In this document: one piece after another, positions 1 through 7,268 of the stretch
How the letters are laid out: each line of letters starts with the position of its first letter
How positions within the stretch are numbered: the stretch's first letter is position 1
Origin: Flavobacteriales bacterium
Lineage (GTDB): Bacteria; Bacteroidota; Bacteroidia; Flavobacteriales_D; Cryomorphaceae
Reading direction: 5' to 3'
Assembly (NCBI GenBank): GCA_020200995.1
Contig: JAIVHQ010000005.1
Span: 1 to 18,928 of the forward strand
Length of the DNA: 18,928 nucleotides
Program-made: the position numbers and the translations under genes
Notes under the pieces: generated by a model
Seen by the model: only the letters and a program-made list of their open reading frames with translations
Databases searched by the model: none
What the model was told of the DNA's origin: nothing

Positions 1-784
1 CCACCGGATCGGTGGCAATGAGGTAGGCCTTGAATGCACCGCCGATGGTGTCGGCCGTTGCAGGATCCAGCCCCACCATTGTGCCGCTCACGTGGGTGCC
101 GTGGCTGCTTGATTTGTCGACCGGTACATGGCTGTCATAGGCAAACCATGTGGATGACAGGGGCATCATGTTGGGCAGAAACCGCTCGGCAAGCGCGGGA
201 TGGTCAGGCCAAACGCCCGTGTCGAAGGTCATGCCGATCCGGCCGTTGCCGGTGTAGCCCATGGCCCAGAGCTCGGGCAGACCGATTACTGAAAGCCCGG
301 GCTCACTGCCCCCCTGTGATTTGGCCCCCACGGCTTCTCCGGGTTCGGGCTCGATGAGCAATCCTATAGGTGCATCCAGCATCAAGCGCGAGATTTCGCG
401 TCGGTTTGCCAGGGCTTCAATCACCGATTTTTTTGCCGAAAAGGCAATGCTGTTGGAAATCCAAAACCGCGAAATATCGGATTTGCTAACTCCTTGCGTT
501 TCGAGAAATTCCAAAACCGATCGCTGCTTTTGATCAGCTTTTTGCTTCAGGGCCCGCATCACGAGTCTCGGGCGATCACTCACCGGCACACCTTCATCGT
601 GAAATGATGCTTTCAGGGCTGCGACGTCCACCGCATCTTCAAACAGCGCCATCACAGCGATCGTCTCACGGTGATTGGCATCGGCGAGCTTGTCAGTCAG
701 GGTTTGCTCCAAAAAAGCGTGTTGCCCTGAGGCGGTGATTACCGTTAAGAGTACAAAAAGCGCAAAAAGGGAAATGTTTTTCAT
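1..784 (-). CDS. Secreted S8 family subtilase, N-terminal part (runs off left edge)
   Basis: The minus-strand frame is open from an ATG at 784-782 to the window edge, giving 261 residues of an incomplete protein. Residues 1-20 form a signal peptide ending near ASGQ, so the product is exported. Residues about 25-150 are a charged region that looks like an inhibitor-type propeptide. The peptidase domain follows: the catalytic Asp lies in FDTGVWPDHP (D188) and the catalytic His in SSHGTHVSGT (H228). The Ser motif and any C-terminal sorting domain would lie outside the window. By family knowledge this is a serine endopeptidase of the subtilisin clan acting outside the cytoplasm; its substrate is unknown. 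It is transcribed divergently from the gene at 1005. I am confident of the family; the full length and any T9SS tail cannot be seen. Confidence 0.9.
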   Translation of the reverse strand, partial: MKNISLFALFVLLTVITASGQHAFLEQTLTDKLADANHRETIAVMALFEDAVDVAALKASFHDEGVPVSDRPRLVMRALKQKADQKQRSVLEFLETQGVSKSDISRFWISNSIAFSAKKSVIEALANRREISRLMLDAPIGLLIEPEPGEAVGAKSQGGSEPGLSVIGLPELWAMGYTGNGRIGMTFDTGVWPDHPALAERFLPNMMPLSSTWFAYDSHVPVDKSSSHGTHVSGTMVGLDPATADTIGGAFKAYLIATDPV

Positions 785-859
785 GGAGGGGTGGTTCTTT
801 TTCACATTCAATCGCATTCAGGCGTTAAATTTAGTAAAAACAGAGCAAGTTCGGTGCTG

Positions 860-896
860 ATACCAAAGTGTTGTCCTGCAGCCACTCTGTTGGTAT
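860..896. repeat. Small palindrome between divergent genes
   Basis: ATACCAA at 860-866 is matched by TTGGTAT at 890-896, and AGTG at 867-870 is matched by CACT at 883-886. The palindrome sits in the divergent intergenic region between the subtilase at 784 and the gene at 1005. It could be an operator or a hairpin, or a chance match. No regulator can be assigned. Confidence 0.3.
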
Positions 897-970
897 ATGC
901 GCTCGGGCTTCTTCTTTTTTGCAAGGCAGCACAAGCTCGCCCCATCAAATAAATCAAACTGCTTAATGTT

Positions 971-978
971 TACCTTTG
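971..978 (+). promoter_or_regulatory. Bacteroidetes -7 box (TACCTTTG)
   Basis: TACCTTTG is an exact match to the Bacteroidetes TAnnTTTG -7 element and ends 26 bases before the TTG start at 1005. No clear -33 TTTG is seen about 19-21 bases upstream. Its position leaves a short leader and supports the downstream start codon. Confidence 0.55.
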
Positions 979-1004
979 ACGCCTGAAAAACTAAAACTAC
1001 TGCT

Positions 1005-1460
1005 TTGAAACACATCCTAACTTTATTGTTTGCCTTACTGATTTATTCTTCCTGCGTCGCTCAAAGCCCAATCGGCAAAGGCGGCAAGCAGGTCAACTTC
1101 GGTGTGGGGCTTTATTCATCATCCTGGCCTATATACGTCGGGGTGGATTACGGCGTACATCCCGATATCACAGCGGGTCCCGAATTTGGAGTTGATTTAG
1201 ATCTGAACTATTTAAGGATTGGTGGCCGTGGCGATTACCACTTCAATACCTTGCTCGGCATTCCGCGCGATTGGGATTTCTACGCCGGTCTGAATCTGGG
1301 TTTTGCTGCTGACATTGGCGACGGCGGAGTATCGGGATTGGATCTCGGCATGCAAATCGGCGGACGTTATTACTGGAGTACTGATTGGGGAATCAACCTC
1401 GAATTTGGCGGTGGCAATAATATCAGCGGAGGGCGAATAGGGGTATCCAAACGTTTCTAA
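1005..1460 (+). CDS. Small beta-barrel-like outer membrane protein
   Basis: The product is 151 residues long. It has a signal peptide (MKHILTLLFALLIYSSCVAQ) followed by alternating hydrophobic/polar strands rich in Gly and aromatics, and it ends in Phe (GVSKRF), as transmembrane beta-barrel proteins do. I infer an outer membrane barrel of about 8 strands with no assignable function. The start codon is TTG: the nearest in-frame upstream ATG (966) runs into TGA at 984, and no ATG follows until deep inside the barrel. A -7 box at 971-978 fits this start. It lies between two subtilase genes, but nothing shows a functional link. A porin-like or OmpW/OmpA-type barrel of unknown ligand is the best description. 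Confidence 0.75.
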   Translation: MKHILTLLFALLIYSSCVAQSPIGKGGKQVNFGVGLYSSSWPIYVGVDYGVHPDITAGPEFGVDLDLNYLRIGGRGDYHFNTLLGIPRDWDFYAGLNLGFAADIGDGGVSGLDLGMQIGGRYYWSTDWGINLEFGGGNNISGGRIGVSKRF

Positions 1461-1472
1461 TGCTGGTTGCCT

Positions 1473-1480
1473 TATCTTTG
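1473..1480 (+). promoter_or_regulatory. Bacteroidetes -7 box (TATCTTTG)
   Basis: TATCTTTG matches the TAnnTTTG consensus exactly and lies 12 bases after the stop of the barrel gene and 54 bases before the subtilase start at 1535. No good -33 element is visible. It suggests the subtilase has its own promoter. Confidence 0.5.
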
Positions 1481-1534
1481 GGCCCGGTTTTTGACTGCAG
1501 GAGTTTCGATTTTTTTAAACAACACATTTAAATA

Positions 1535-3118
1535 ATGAATGATATGATTGAAGGGTGCTTGGATAGCTTGCGCAAAACGATTTTGTTCGTAGCGTTTTTC
1601 GCTGTGGGTTCTACAGTTGTTTTTGCCCAACAGGGCGATTGGTACAACCTCGATTTTGAGGACGACAAGGTGAGGGGAGTATCTGTGAATAAAGCCCTGA
1701 AATACCTCGAAGGAAAAATAGAACTCCAACCTGTGGTGGTCGCTGTGATCGACGACGGGGTCGACATCTACCATCCCGATTTTGAAGGACGCGTTTTCAT
1801 AAATGTAAATGAAACCCCCGAAGACGGAGTCGACAACGACGGCAATTTATATGTTGACGATGTACACGGCTGGAACTTCCTGGGCAATGCAGAAGGAGAG
1901 AATATCGAGTTTGAGACCCTGGAAATAACCCGACTCATCCGTCAGGACAAGGAGCGCTTTGAGGGCAAATCCGCTTCTGATTTTAAAGGAAAAGAGAAGA
2001 AAGCTTTTAAAAAGTACGCGCTGCTTAAGGAGGCGTATGATGAACAAGTGGATGAGATCAAGAATAGCTTCTCCGAATTTTCTCAGTTTGCGGCCATGTA
2101 CAGCGGAGCGAATTCATTTGCCCGCGAAAAATTGGGCAGGGACGACCTAACGGTAAATATGCTCATGGAATACGAACCCGCCGACGAAGGAGAGCGTCAG
2201 GTTTTTGATTTTTTGCTGATGGCTGAGCGCGAAGGCTTGCGAGAACAGTTGGAAGCAGGGTCAGAATATTTTGACATGGCCCTGAACCACCATTACAACT
2301 TCGATTTTGAGCCGCGCGAGGTGGTTGATGACAGCAAGCTCGGCTATGGAAATAACATGGTGTGGGCCGCAAATCCCGATCACGGTACCCATGTGGCGGG
2401 AATTATCGCCGCTGTTCGCGGAAATGATTTCGGCATAGACGGCATCGCACCGAATGCTGTCATTTTGCCCGTCAGAGCTGTGCCCGGCGGTGATGAGCGC
2501 GATAAAGATGTAGCGGCGGCCATCAGGTATGCCGTCGATATGGGGGCCAAAGTAATTAATATGAGCTTCGGCAAACCCTACAGCCCGGAAGAAGAACTGG
2601 TGTACGAAGCCATCAAATATGCAGAGTCGAAGGATGTACTTCTGATTCATGCTGCTGGCAACGACGGCTCGAACAACGACCGCGTAGGCAACTATCCCGA
2701 CGGTACCCTCGGCAAGCGAAAGCCGCTGAAAAACTGGATTACCGTGGCTGCTTCAGGACCAAAGGAAGGCACTGAGTTGCTCGCTGAATTTTCCAATTAC
2801 GGAAAAAAGAAGGTCGACATAATAGCACCAGGCGTTGATATATTGAGCCTCAAACCCGAGGGAGAGACGGCTTCCAATTCGGGAACGAGCATGGCGGCAC
2901 CTGTGGTGAGCGGTGTGGCCGCACTTATCCGCGGTATGTACCCCGAGCTCTCTGCCAAAGACGTGAAGAAAATCTTAATGCGTACTTCGCAACCTGTTGG
3001 TGACACCATGATAATGGTGGATGAAAAAGAGGTGAAGCTGAAAAAACTTGTGCGAAATCCCGGAGTTGTGTCTGCCTACGAAGCAGTGAAGTATACGCAT
3101 GAAAAGTATGCGCCGTGA
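1535..3118 (+). CDS. Exported S8 family subtilase with a long Asp-His insertion
   Basis: The product is 527 residues. An N-terminal hydrophobic stretch (about residues 15-31, ending VVFAQQ) acts as a signal peptide. The catalytic triad is complete: D73 in AVIDDGVDIYHPDF, H283 in PDHGTHVAGI and S452 in NSGTSMAAP. About 210 residues separate Asp and His, far more than in typical subtilases. This interval holds an acidic segment (GVDNDGN...DDVHGWNF) that resembles a calcium-binding loop, then a charged, probably helical stretch (residues about 120-260). There is no T9SS sorting domain at the C-terminus (ends HEKYAP), so it is probably periplasmic or surface-held rather than T9SS cargo. An ATG at 1544 is an alternative start. 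The -7 box at 1473-1480 is upstream. Confidence 0.92.
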   Translation: MNDMIEGCLDSLRKTILFVAFFAVGSTVVFAQQGDWYNLDFEDDKVRGVSVNKALKYLEGKIELQPVVVAVIDDGVDIYHPDFEGRVFINVNETPEDGVDNDGNLYVDDVHGWNFLGNAEGENIEFETLEITRLIRQDKERFEGKSASDFKGKEKKAFKKYALLKEAYDEQVDEIKNSFSEFSQFAAMYSGANSFAREKLGRDDLTVNMLMEYEPADEGERQVFDFLLMAEREGLREQLEAGSEYFDMALNHHYNFDFEPREVVDDSKLGYGNNMVWAANPDHGTHVAGIIAAVRGNDFGIDGIAPNAVILPVRAVPGGDERDKDVAAAIRYAVDMGAKVINMSFGKPYSPEEELVYEAIKYAESKDVLLIHAAGNDGSNNDRVGNYPDGTLGKRKPLKNWITVAASGPKEGTELLAEFSNYGKKKVDIIAPGVDILSLKPEGETASNSGTSMAAPVVSGVAALIRGMYPELSAKDVKKILMRTSQPVGDTMIMVDEKEVKLKKLVRNPGVVSAYEAVKYTHEKYAP

Positions 3119-3285
3119 TTGGTGAGTGTCGTCTTCATTAATAAAAAGAGAGCCGCCCCGGGTCGGGCAGGCACTTCGGTCAGCCACTCCGCTGCCATGC
3201 CTCCGGCAGGCAAGCGCTTCCCGGACTCCTTCCGGGTGGCGCGTGGTTGTAACTTTGTACTTCTATTAGTAAACATTTCCTCCTG

Positions 3286-3425
3286 CACGTCATCCAGACG
3301 AAGGCTCTGCCTGAGGAAGAATCTCCTATTTCTTGGAGTCCAATGCAGGCGTGTAAGTAGAAGTTTGATTACAAGAAAGGGGAGACTCTTCAGTCATTCG
3401 CTACGCTACTTCCTACCAATGACGG
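3286..3425. repeat. Dispersed palindromic repeat, copy 1
   Basis: This copy begins CACGTCATCCAGACGAAGG and ends near CCTACCAATGACGG. The ends are complementary (CGTCAT at 3289-3294, ATGACG at 3419-3424), and inner arms GAAGAATCTCC and GGAGACTCTTC also pair, so the unit is an imperfect palindrome. A second copy in the same orientation starts at 4301. From general knowledge, Bacteroidetes intergenic regions often carry such GTCATCC...GAGACTCTTCAGTC elements. Confidence 0.75.
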
Positions 3426-3497
3426 ATTGTTATTTCACATCCCAATGAATTTATAATGAGACCACTCTCGACAACACCAATAACGGGATTAGATTCG

Positions 3498-3548
3498 TGT
3501 CGCTGACGCGACAGTTTTCCTTGCTACTTTGTCTTGACACAAAGTAGC
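3498..3548. repeat. Two adjacent perfect hairpins
   Basis: TGTCGC at 3498-3503 pairs with GCGACA at 3508-3513 across a TGAC loop. GCTACTTTGT at 3523-3532 pairs with ACAAAGTAGC at 3539-3548 across a six-base loop (CTTGAC). The second resembles a dispersed CTTTGTCTTGACACAAAG element I associate with Bacteroidetes intergenic DNA. No T-tract follows either, so they do not look like terminators. Confidence 0.6.
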
Positions 3549-3629
3549 GCAAAAGTCAAGCGAAAGGAAAGGCGATTTTGGCGGCAATGCTTTCCTCCTA
3601 ATTGATGGCGCGTCGGCCAAACCGGGAAT

Positions 3630-3711
3630 GATTTTATGACCCGAATTAAGGGATGCTTCTTTCGGTTGATGACCTTTTCAAATTCAAATCCAATTGTTTC
3701 GTCATAAAATC
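3630..3711. repeat. 11-bp inverted repeat
   Basis: GATTTTATGAC at 3630-3640 is the exact reverse complement of GTCATAAAATC at 3701-3711, with 60 bases between. It belongs to the same hairpin-rich block as its neighbours and probably marks part of one dispersed element. Confidence 0.5.
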
Positions 3712-3922
3712 CTCCCTATCGCTGTTCCTTCCGCGACCCGCCCACGGCAATCGGGGAGCCTTGATTGGGCTTATGGCGTTTCGGGGATTTGCGAGGTTCT
3801 ATCACGCGGTTGCCTCTGTCGGCTCCGGTGAAGAAGAATTCAAGGGTAACGTGCGGAAGTTGAGAAGAATTCTCGTAATGTTCGCATGTCGTAAAAATGG
3901 TCGTTGTGCGCCCCCCCGGCCT

Positions 3923-4108
3923 TACAAATATTTCTCAGAAATTGCCGCTCAAACGAAGCGTAATCGAAACCATGTTTAAGCTCAGCCGTCGGATTTTTCT
4001 CCGAAAAATCCGCTAACGGCGTTTGCGAAGCTTGCCACGCGGATTTCCTTTTGGCGTGGTTTGGTTGAGATAGCGAAGTAGACCGTGCAATTTCGAGAAA
4101 TATTTGTA
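3923..4108. repeat. Long imperfect stem enclosing an inner hairpin
   Basis: TACAAATATTTCTC plus GAAATTGC (3923-3936 and 3938-3945) is complementary to GCAATTTC plus GAGAAATATTTGTA (4087-4108), giving 22 pairs with a single bulged A. Inside it, CGGATTTTTC at 3990-3999 pairs with GAAAAATCCG at 4003-4012, and GCCGT at 3985-3989 pairs with ACGGC at 4016-4020. The arrangement suggests a folded RNA or a mobile palindromic element. No open frame explains this conservation. Confidence 0.6.
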
Positions 4109-4124
4109 CAGCCTTGATGTTGGC

Positions 4125-4150
4125 TCCACCTTATATCAAGATAAGGTGGA
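4125..4150. repeat. Perfect 10-bp hairpin
   Basis: TCCACCTTAT at 4125-4134 pairs with ATAAGGTGGA at 4141-4150 around an ATCAAG loop. It is followed on the plus strand by As rather than Ts, and no T run follows it on the minus strand, so it is not a canonical terminator. Confidence 0.55.
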
Positions 4151-4260
4151 AAAAAATACGCGGCGGCAGCCGCACCAATACTTTTTTCGAATTTGATTTT
4201 CAGGAGACAGGTCATTTCCTTTCTGTAAATACAAATTTTGGACACTCTGAGTGACGCGTG

Positions 4261-4281
4261 ATTGGAATTTTTTATTCCAAT
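4261..4281. repeat. Perfect 8-bp hairpin with T5 loop
   Basis: ATTGGAAT at 4261-4268 pairs with ATTCCAAT at 4274-4281 around five Ts. It lies at the junction just before the second copy of the dispersed repeat (4301). Confidence 0.5.
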
Positions 4282-4300
4282 TAGCAAACAGTTTATCACT

Positions 4301-4508
4301 CACGTCATCCAGACGAAGGCTCTGCATGAGGAAGAACTCCGAGTAAAGGCCAGTGGGCGGGACCTTGCGAGTGCTTGTGCGGCATACATGTGGGTATGAG
4401 CGATCTCCTTTTTCTTAAAGTCTAATGCAGGCGTGCAAGCAGAAGTTTGATTACAAGAAATATGAGACTCTTCAGTCATTCGCTACGCTATCTCCTTCCG
4501 AGTGACGC
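4301..4508. repeat. Dispersed palindromic repeat, copy 2, with extra 67 bases
   Basis: This is the same unit as at 3286, in the same orientation: CACGTCATCCAGACGAAGG at the start, and the stretch around GCAGAAGTTTGATTACAAGAA and GAGACTCTTCAGTCATTCGC near the end. Relative to copy 1 it carries about 67 extra bases (4336-4402) between GAGGAAGA and ATCTCC. Either this copy gained an insertion or copy 1 lost it. The same A-type motif (ATTAGTAAACA or ATTAGCAAACA) precedes both copies. Confidence 0.7.
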
Positions 4509-4737
4509 ATGTTTGTGACTTTGCAATTAATAAGTAAACAGATCTATCTCCAATCAGAACAGAGCGCAGCGGAGTGATGGGTCTCATTCAATCGGAGTTT
4601 AAACCGCGACTTTCAAGCGCACCCGACATCCAACTATTGTTCTTTTTGAGCGTCTTCATTGTTGAAAGAAGCTGCTCTGTAGCTTTCCCCTAATCGCAGT
4701 TTCGGGAAAAAACAGTATCTTGTCTCAAGAAATAGTG

Positions 4738-6024
4738 ATGAACGACAAATTCACATACCTGCTGGTGTTGCCACTTTTTCTGCTTGTGGCCATGCCTGCT
4801 GCGGCTCAGAAAGTCGGTTTAAACTCGGGATTAATTCCCGGAGGCATCTCTAATATAGATGACTACAGGCCCTTTGAATCTACCAACCAGTTCAATAGTC
4901 GGTTTGTGCGGGATTCAAGTTATGTTTACGAGGCATTTATTGCGGACAGCATAGAGGAGTGGCTGCTTACAGAACGCACCTTACATTATTATGACATTGA
5001 AGGAGCCGAAACCGAGCTCGTTCGCTCAATTTTTAATGGTGAGCGATGGTATTTATCCGAGCGACTGGAATTTTCATACCGCTCGGGAAAGGACCTGGAG
5101 AAAACACTTATAAATGTATGGTCAGAGGACCTACAGGAGTGGGAGAAACACGAACAGCTTACATATAACTATACCTACGAAGGTAAGGAATTGGAGGTGT
5201 TGACAGAAGAATGGACTGTCGATCGTTGGACTGCAAGCTCCCTTTCCGAAAAATTTTACGGAGAGGAAAACAATCTTGAAACCCACATCACATCGCGCTG
5301 GTCAGGTGCAGATTTAGACTGGGTTCCCGAAGAAAGATTGCTCTATACCTATGAAGAAGATAGTGACCTTCCTAAGACCGAAAGGCTGCAGACCTGGAGT
5401 GATAGCCTGAACATGTGGATCAACGAAATTGAAAGAACCTTCGTGTACGATGAGGATGATAAAATCATTGAGGCATTGGAGAGCACCTGGAACAGCAATT
5501 TTGGCGGGTTTATACCCACTATTTTTACTGAATGGGCCTATAACAGTGATGGACAGCAATCAGATATGTTTTCCAAACCAATGAATGAAAGCGACTCTGC
5601 TGATGTGGGACCCACATATAATACACCGTTTTACGGTTCCAGTGCCATTTATAATGACGATGGAAATCTGAATCAACTCGTCACCCGGGAATGGGATAGA
5701 GAAACCGAGACCTGGCAGCCAATCGGTTATGAAAAGCACTTCTGGTCACAACACAGATCGGGAAGCGCCGAAATGACGGATCCTGACATTACCTGTATTT
5801 ATGCAAATCCGCACACCATCGGCCTGCCGTGGTATTGCGAATCCTTAAAGCGAGACACTCATTACAAGTTTGAGCTTTTCGACATCACAGGTAGGCTCTA
5901 TTACGCTGATTCCTTCATGGGGAGCAACACTTTCCGAATCAAGCGCAATATTCCCCCGGGAGTGTATATTGCTTTGATCACCGGCGGATTGGATACCCAC
6001 ACTGAAAAAGTCATAATTCGTTGA
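4738..6024 (+). CDS. T9SS-secreted protein with W/Y-rich tandem repeats
   Basis: From the ATG at 4738 the product has 428 residues with a clear signal peptide (MNDKFTYLLVLPLFLLVAMPAAAQ). A TTG at 4720 is in frame but would put extra polar residues before it, so I prefer 4738. The middle (about residues 75-330) is made of some seven degenerate repeats of about 30 residues with the pattern E-R/x-Y-x-Y ... W-(5-9)-W, for example YRSGKDLEKTLINVWSEDLQ. The last about 80 residues are a T9SS type A sorting domain (FELFDITGRLYY, PPGVYIALITGG, EKVIIR), so the protein should cross the outer membrane by the Por system and be surface-anchored or released. No enzymatic motif is seen. The repeats probably form an all-beta binding or adhesive region, but this is inference. 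Confidence 0.85.
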   Translation: MNDKFTYLLVLPLFLLVAMPAAAQKVGLNSGLIPGGISNIDDYRPFESTNQFNSRFVRDSSYVYEAFIADSIEEWLLTERTLHYYDIEGAETELVRSIFNGERWYLSERLEFSYRSGKDLEKTLINVWSEDLQEWEKHEQLTYNYTYEGKELEVLTEEWTVDRWTASSLSEKFYGEENNLETHITSRWSGADLDWVPEERLLYTYEEDSDLPKTERLQTWSDSLNMWINEIERTFVYDEDDKIIEALESTWNSNFGGFIPTIFTEWAYNSDGQQSDMFSKPMNESDSADVGPTYNTPFYGSSAIYNDDGNLNQLVTREWDRETETWQPIGYEKHFWSQHRSGSAEMTDPDITCIYANPHTIGLPWYCESLKRDTHYKFELFDITGRLYYADSFMGSNTFRIKRNIPPGVYIALITGGLDTHTEKVIIR

Positions 6025-6032
6025 TGAACTTA

Positions 6033-6040
6033 TATTTTTG
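6033..6040 (+). promoter_or_regulatory. Bacteroidetes -7 box (TATTTTTG) before egtB
   Basis: TATTTTTG fits TAnnTTTG and ends 31 bases before the egtB start. The -33 TTTG is not evident. It lies only 8 bases after the stop of the preceding gene, so egtBD-DUF427 probably starts its own transcript here. Confidence 0.5.
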
Positions 6041-6071
6041 CACAGGGTTACACTCCGTAAAATCCTATTGA

Positions 6072-7268
6072 ATGTCGCAAACAAAAAATTCTGTTGCGGT
6101 TTCAGAGACCGTAAGTGAGAAATTTATTTCTGTTAGAAAAAAATCCCTGAAAATTTGCAAACCGCTGCTGCCTGAAGACTACGTGATTCAGCCGGCTGCT
6201 TTTGTTTCCCCACCCAAGTGGCACCTCGCACATACCAGCTGGTTTTTCGAAACCTTTGTTTTGCTGCCCTATGCCGAGGGTTACCGCGTATTTAACCCCG
6301 ATTACAACTTTATATTCAATAGCTACTACGAAGCTTTGGGCGACCGATTGCTTCGCACTGATCGAGGCAACCTGAGCAGGCCTTCGATAGATGAAGTGAA
6401 GCAGTACAGAAGTCATGTGGATAATGCCATGCAAGACTTTTTGTCCTCGGATGTTGAACCTGATGCAAAAATTTCCAATATTATTGAAACAGGTCTGCAA
6501 CACGAAATGCAGCATCAGGAGCTACTTTTCAGCGACATCAAGTACATTCTCGGACACAATCCGCTCTATCCTGTATACGATCCTGACGCACGCGAAGACC
6601 GTCCGGGTTTGGTCAGTGCCCAAAGCGACATTCGCATGGAAGAGGGGATTTACGAAATTGGCTACAAAGATGAAGGTTTCTTTTTCGACAATGAGCATGG
6701 CCGCCACAAAGTGTATTTGGCTCCTTATGCCATTGCTACGGCCCCTGTTACATACGGTGAATATATCAAATTCATCGAAGCGGGCGGATACGATGACCAC
6801 ACCTACTGGCACGCCGACGGTTGGGATTGGCTTTCGAGTTCGGGTGCCCGAGCACCGCTCTACATGGAAAAAGTAGATGGCGTTTGGATGCGGTACACAT
6901 TATCGGGCCGGGTTGAGGTAAATTTGGATTGCCCCGTGATGCACGTCAACTTCTACGAAGCATCGGCCTATGCTGCTTTTGCAGGTCGCAGACTGCCCAC
7001 CGAAGCAGAGTGGGAGGCCGCTTCTGAGCGTTTTCAATGGGGCCAATCCTGGGAGTGGACGGGAAGTGCATACCTTCCTTATCCGGGATATATGCAACCC
7101 AAAGGTGCAGTCGGGGAGTATAACGGTAAGTTTATGGTTAACCAGATGGTACTCCGCGGGGCATCGCCGGCCACCTTTCCGGGCCACAGCCGCGCTTCGT
7201 ACCGCAATTTTTTTCAACCTTTGCACCAATGGCAATTCACCGGAATCAGAACGGCGATATCGATATGA
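6072..7268 (+). CDS. egtB: Ergothioneine biosynthesis protein EgtB (sulfoxide synthase)
   Basis: The product has 398 residues in the two-domain EgtB layout. The N-terminal DinB-like helical domain (about 15-165) carries the iron-binding histidines: H51 in KWHLAHTSWFFE and H144/H148 in HEMQHQE. The C-terminal FGE-sulfatase domain (about 190-398) shows GRRLPTEAEWE, EYNGKFMVNQMVLRG and RNFFQPLHQWQFTGIR. EgtB is a non-heme iron enzyme that uses oxygen to join the trimethylhistidine (hercynine) C2 to a thiol donor as a sulfoxide. Whether this one uses gamma-glutamylcysteine or cysteine cannot be read here, and no egtA, egtC or egtE lies in the window. Its TGA overlaps the egtD ATG (ATGA at 7265-7268), showing translational coupling. 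Confidence 0.95.
   Translation: MSQTKNSVAVSETVSEKFISVRKKSLKICKPLLPEDYVIQPAAFVSPPKWHLAHTSWFFETFVLLPYAEGYRVFNPDYNFIFNSYYEALGDRLLRTDRGNLSRPSIDEVKQYRSHVDNAMQDFLSSDVEPDAKISNIIETGLQHEMQHQELLFSDIKYILGHNPLYPVYDPDAREDRPGLVSAQSDIRMEEGIYEIGYKDEGFFFDNEHGRHKVYLAPYAIATAPVTYGEYIKFIEAGGYDDHTYWHADGWDWLSSSGARAPLYMEKVDGVWMRYTLSGRVEVNLDCPVMHVNFYEASAYAAFAGRRLPTEAEWEAASERFQWGQSWEWTGSAYLPYPGYMQPKGAVGEYNGKFMVNQMVLRGASPATFPGHSRASYRNFFQPLHQWQFTGIRTAISI

Larger units (their letters stand above)
3119..4737. other. Gene-free repeat-rich stretch
   Basis: I find no convincing gene in about 1.6 kb. Open frames here are short, lack protein-like composition and overlap inverted repeats on both strands. The stretch contains at least two copies of a roughly 140-210-base palindromic repeat (3286-3425 and 4301-4508), a shorter motif ending in ATTAGTAAACA that recurs near 3236-3280, 4251-4290 and 4503-4540, and several perfect hairpins between them. 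I read it as an accumulation of dispersed non-coding repeats. A structured RNA is possible but unproven. Confidence 0.7.

Noticed and set aside
3119..3448. Open frame of 109 codons after the subtilase
   Set aside because: It runs through the palindromic repeat copy at 3286-3425 and has no recognisable protein features or start context.
3653..3979. Open frame of 108 codons on the plus strand
   Set aside because: It overlaps several inverted repeats, has no protein-like domain, and its block is explained by palindromic intergenic elements.
4125..4150. Possible terminator hairpin
   Set aside because: The hairpin is perfect, but on the plus strand it is followed by As, and on the minus strand the T run precedes rather than follows the stem.
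4720..4737. TTG start for the repeat protein at 4720
   Set aside because: The ATG at 4738 gives a classical signal peptide, and the TTG adds only polar residues.
7229..7264. Upstream ATG for egtD
   Set aside because: The added residues lie inside egtB; the ATGA overlap at 7265 and the family N-terminus support the later start.
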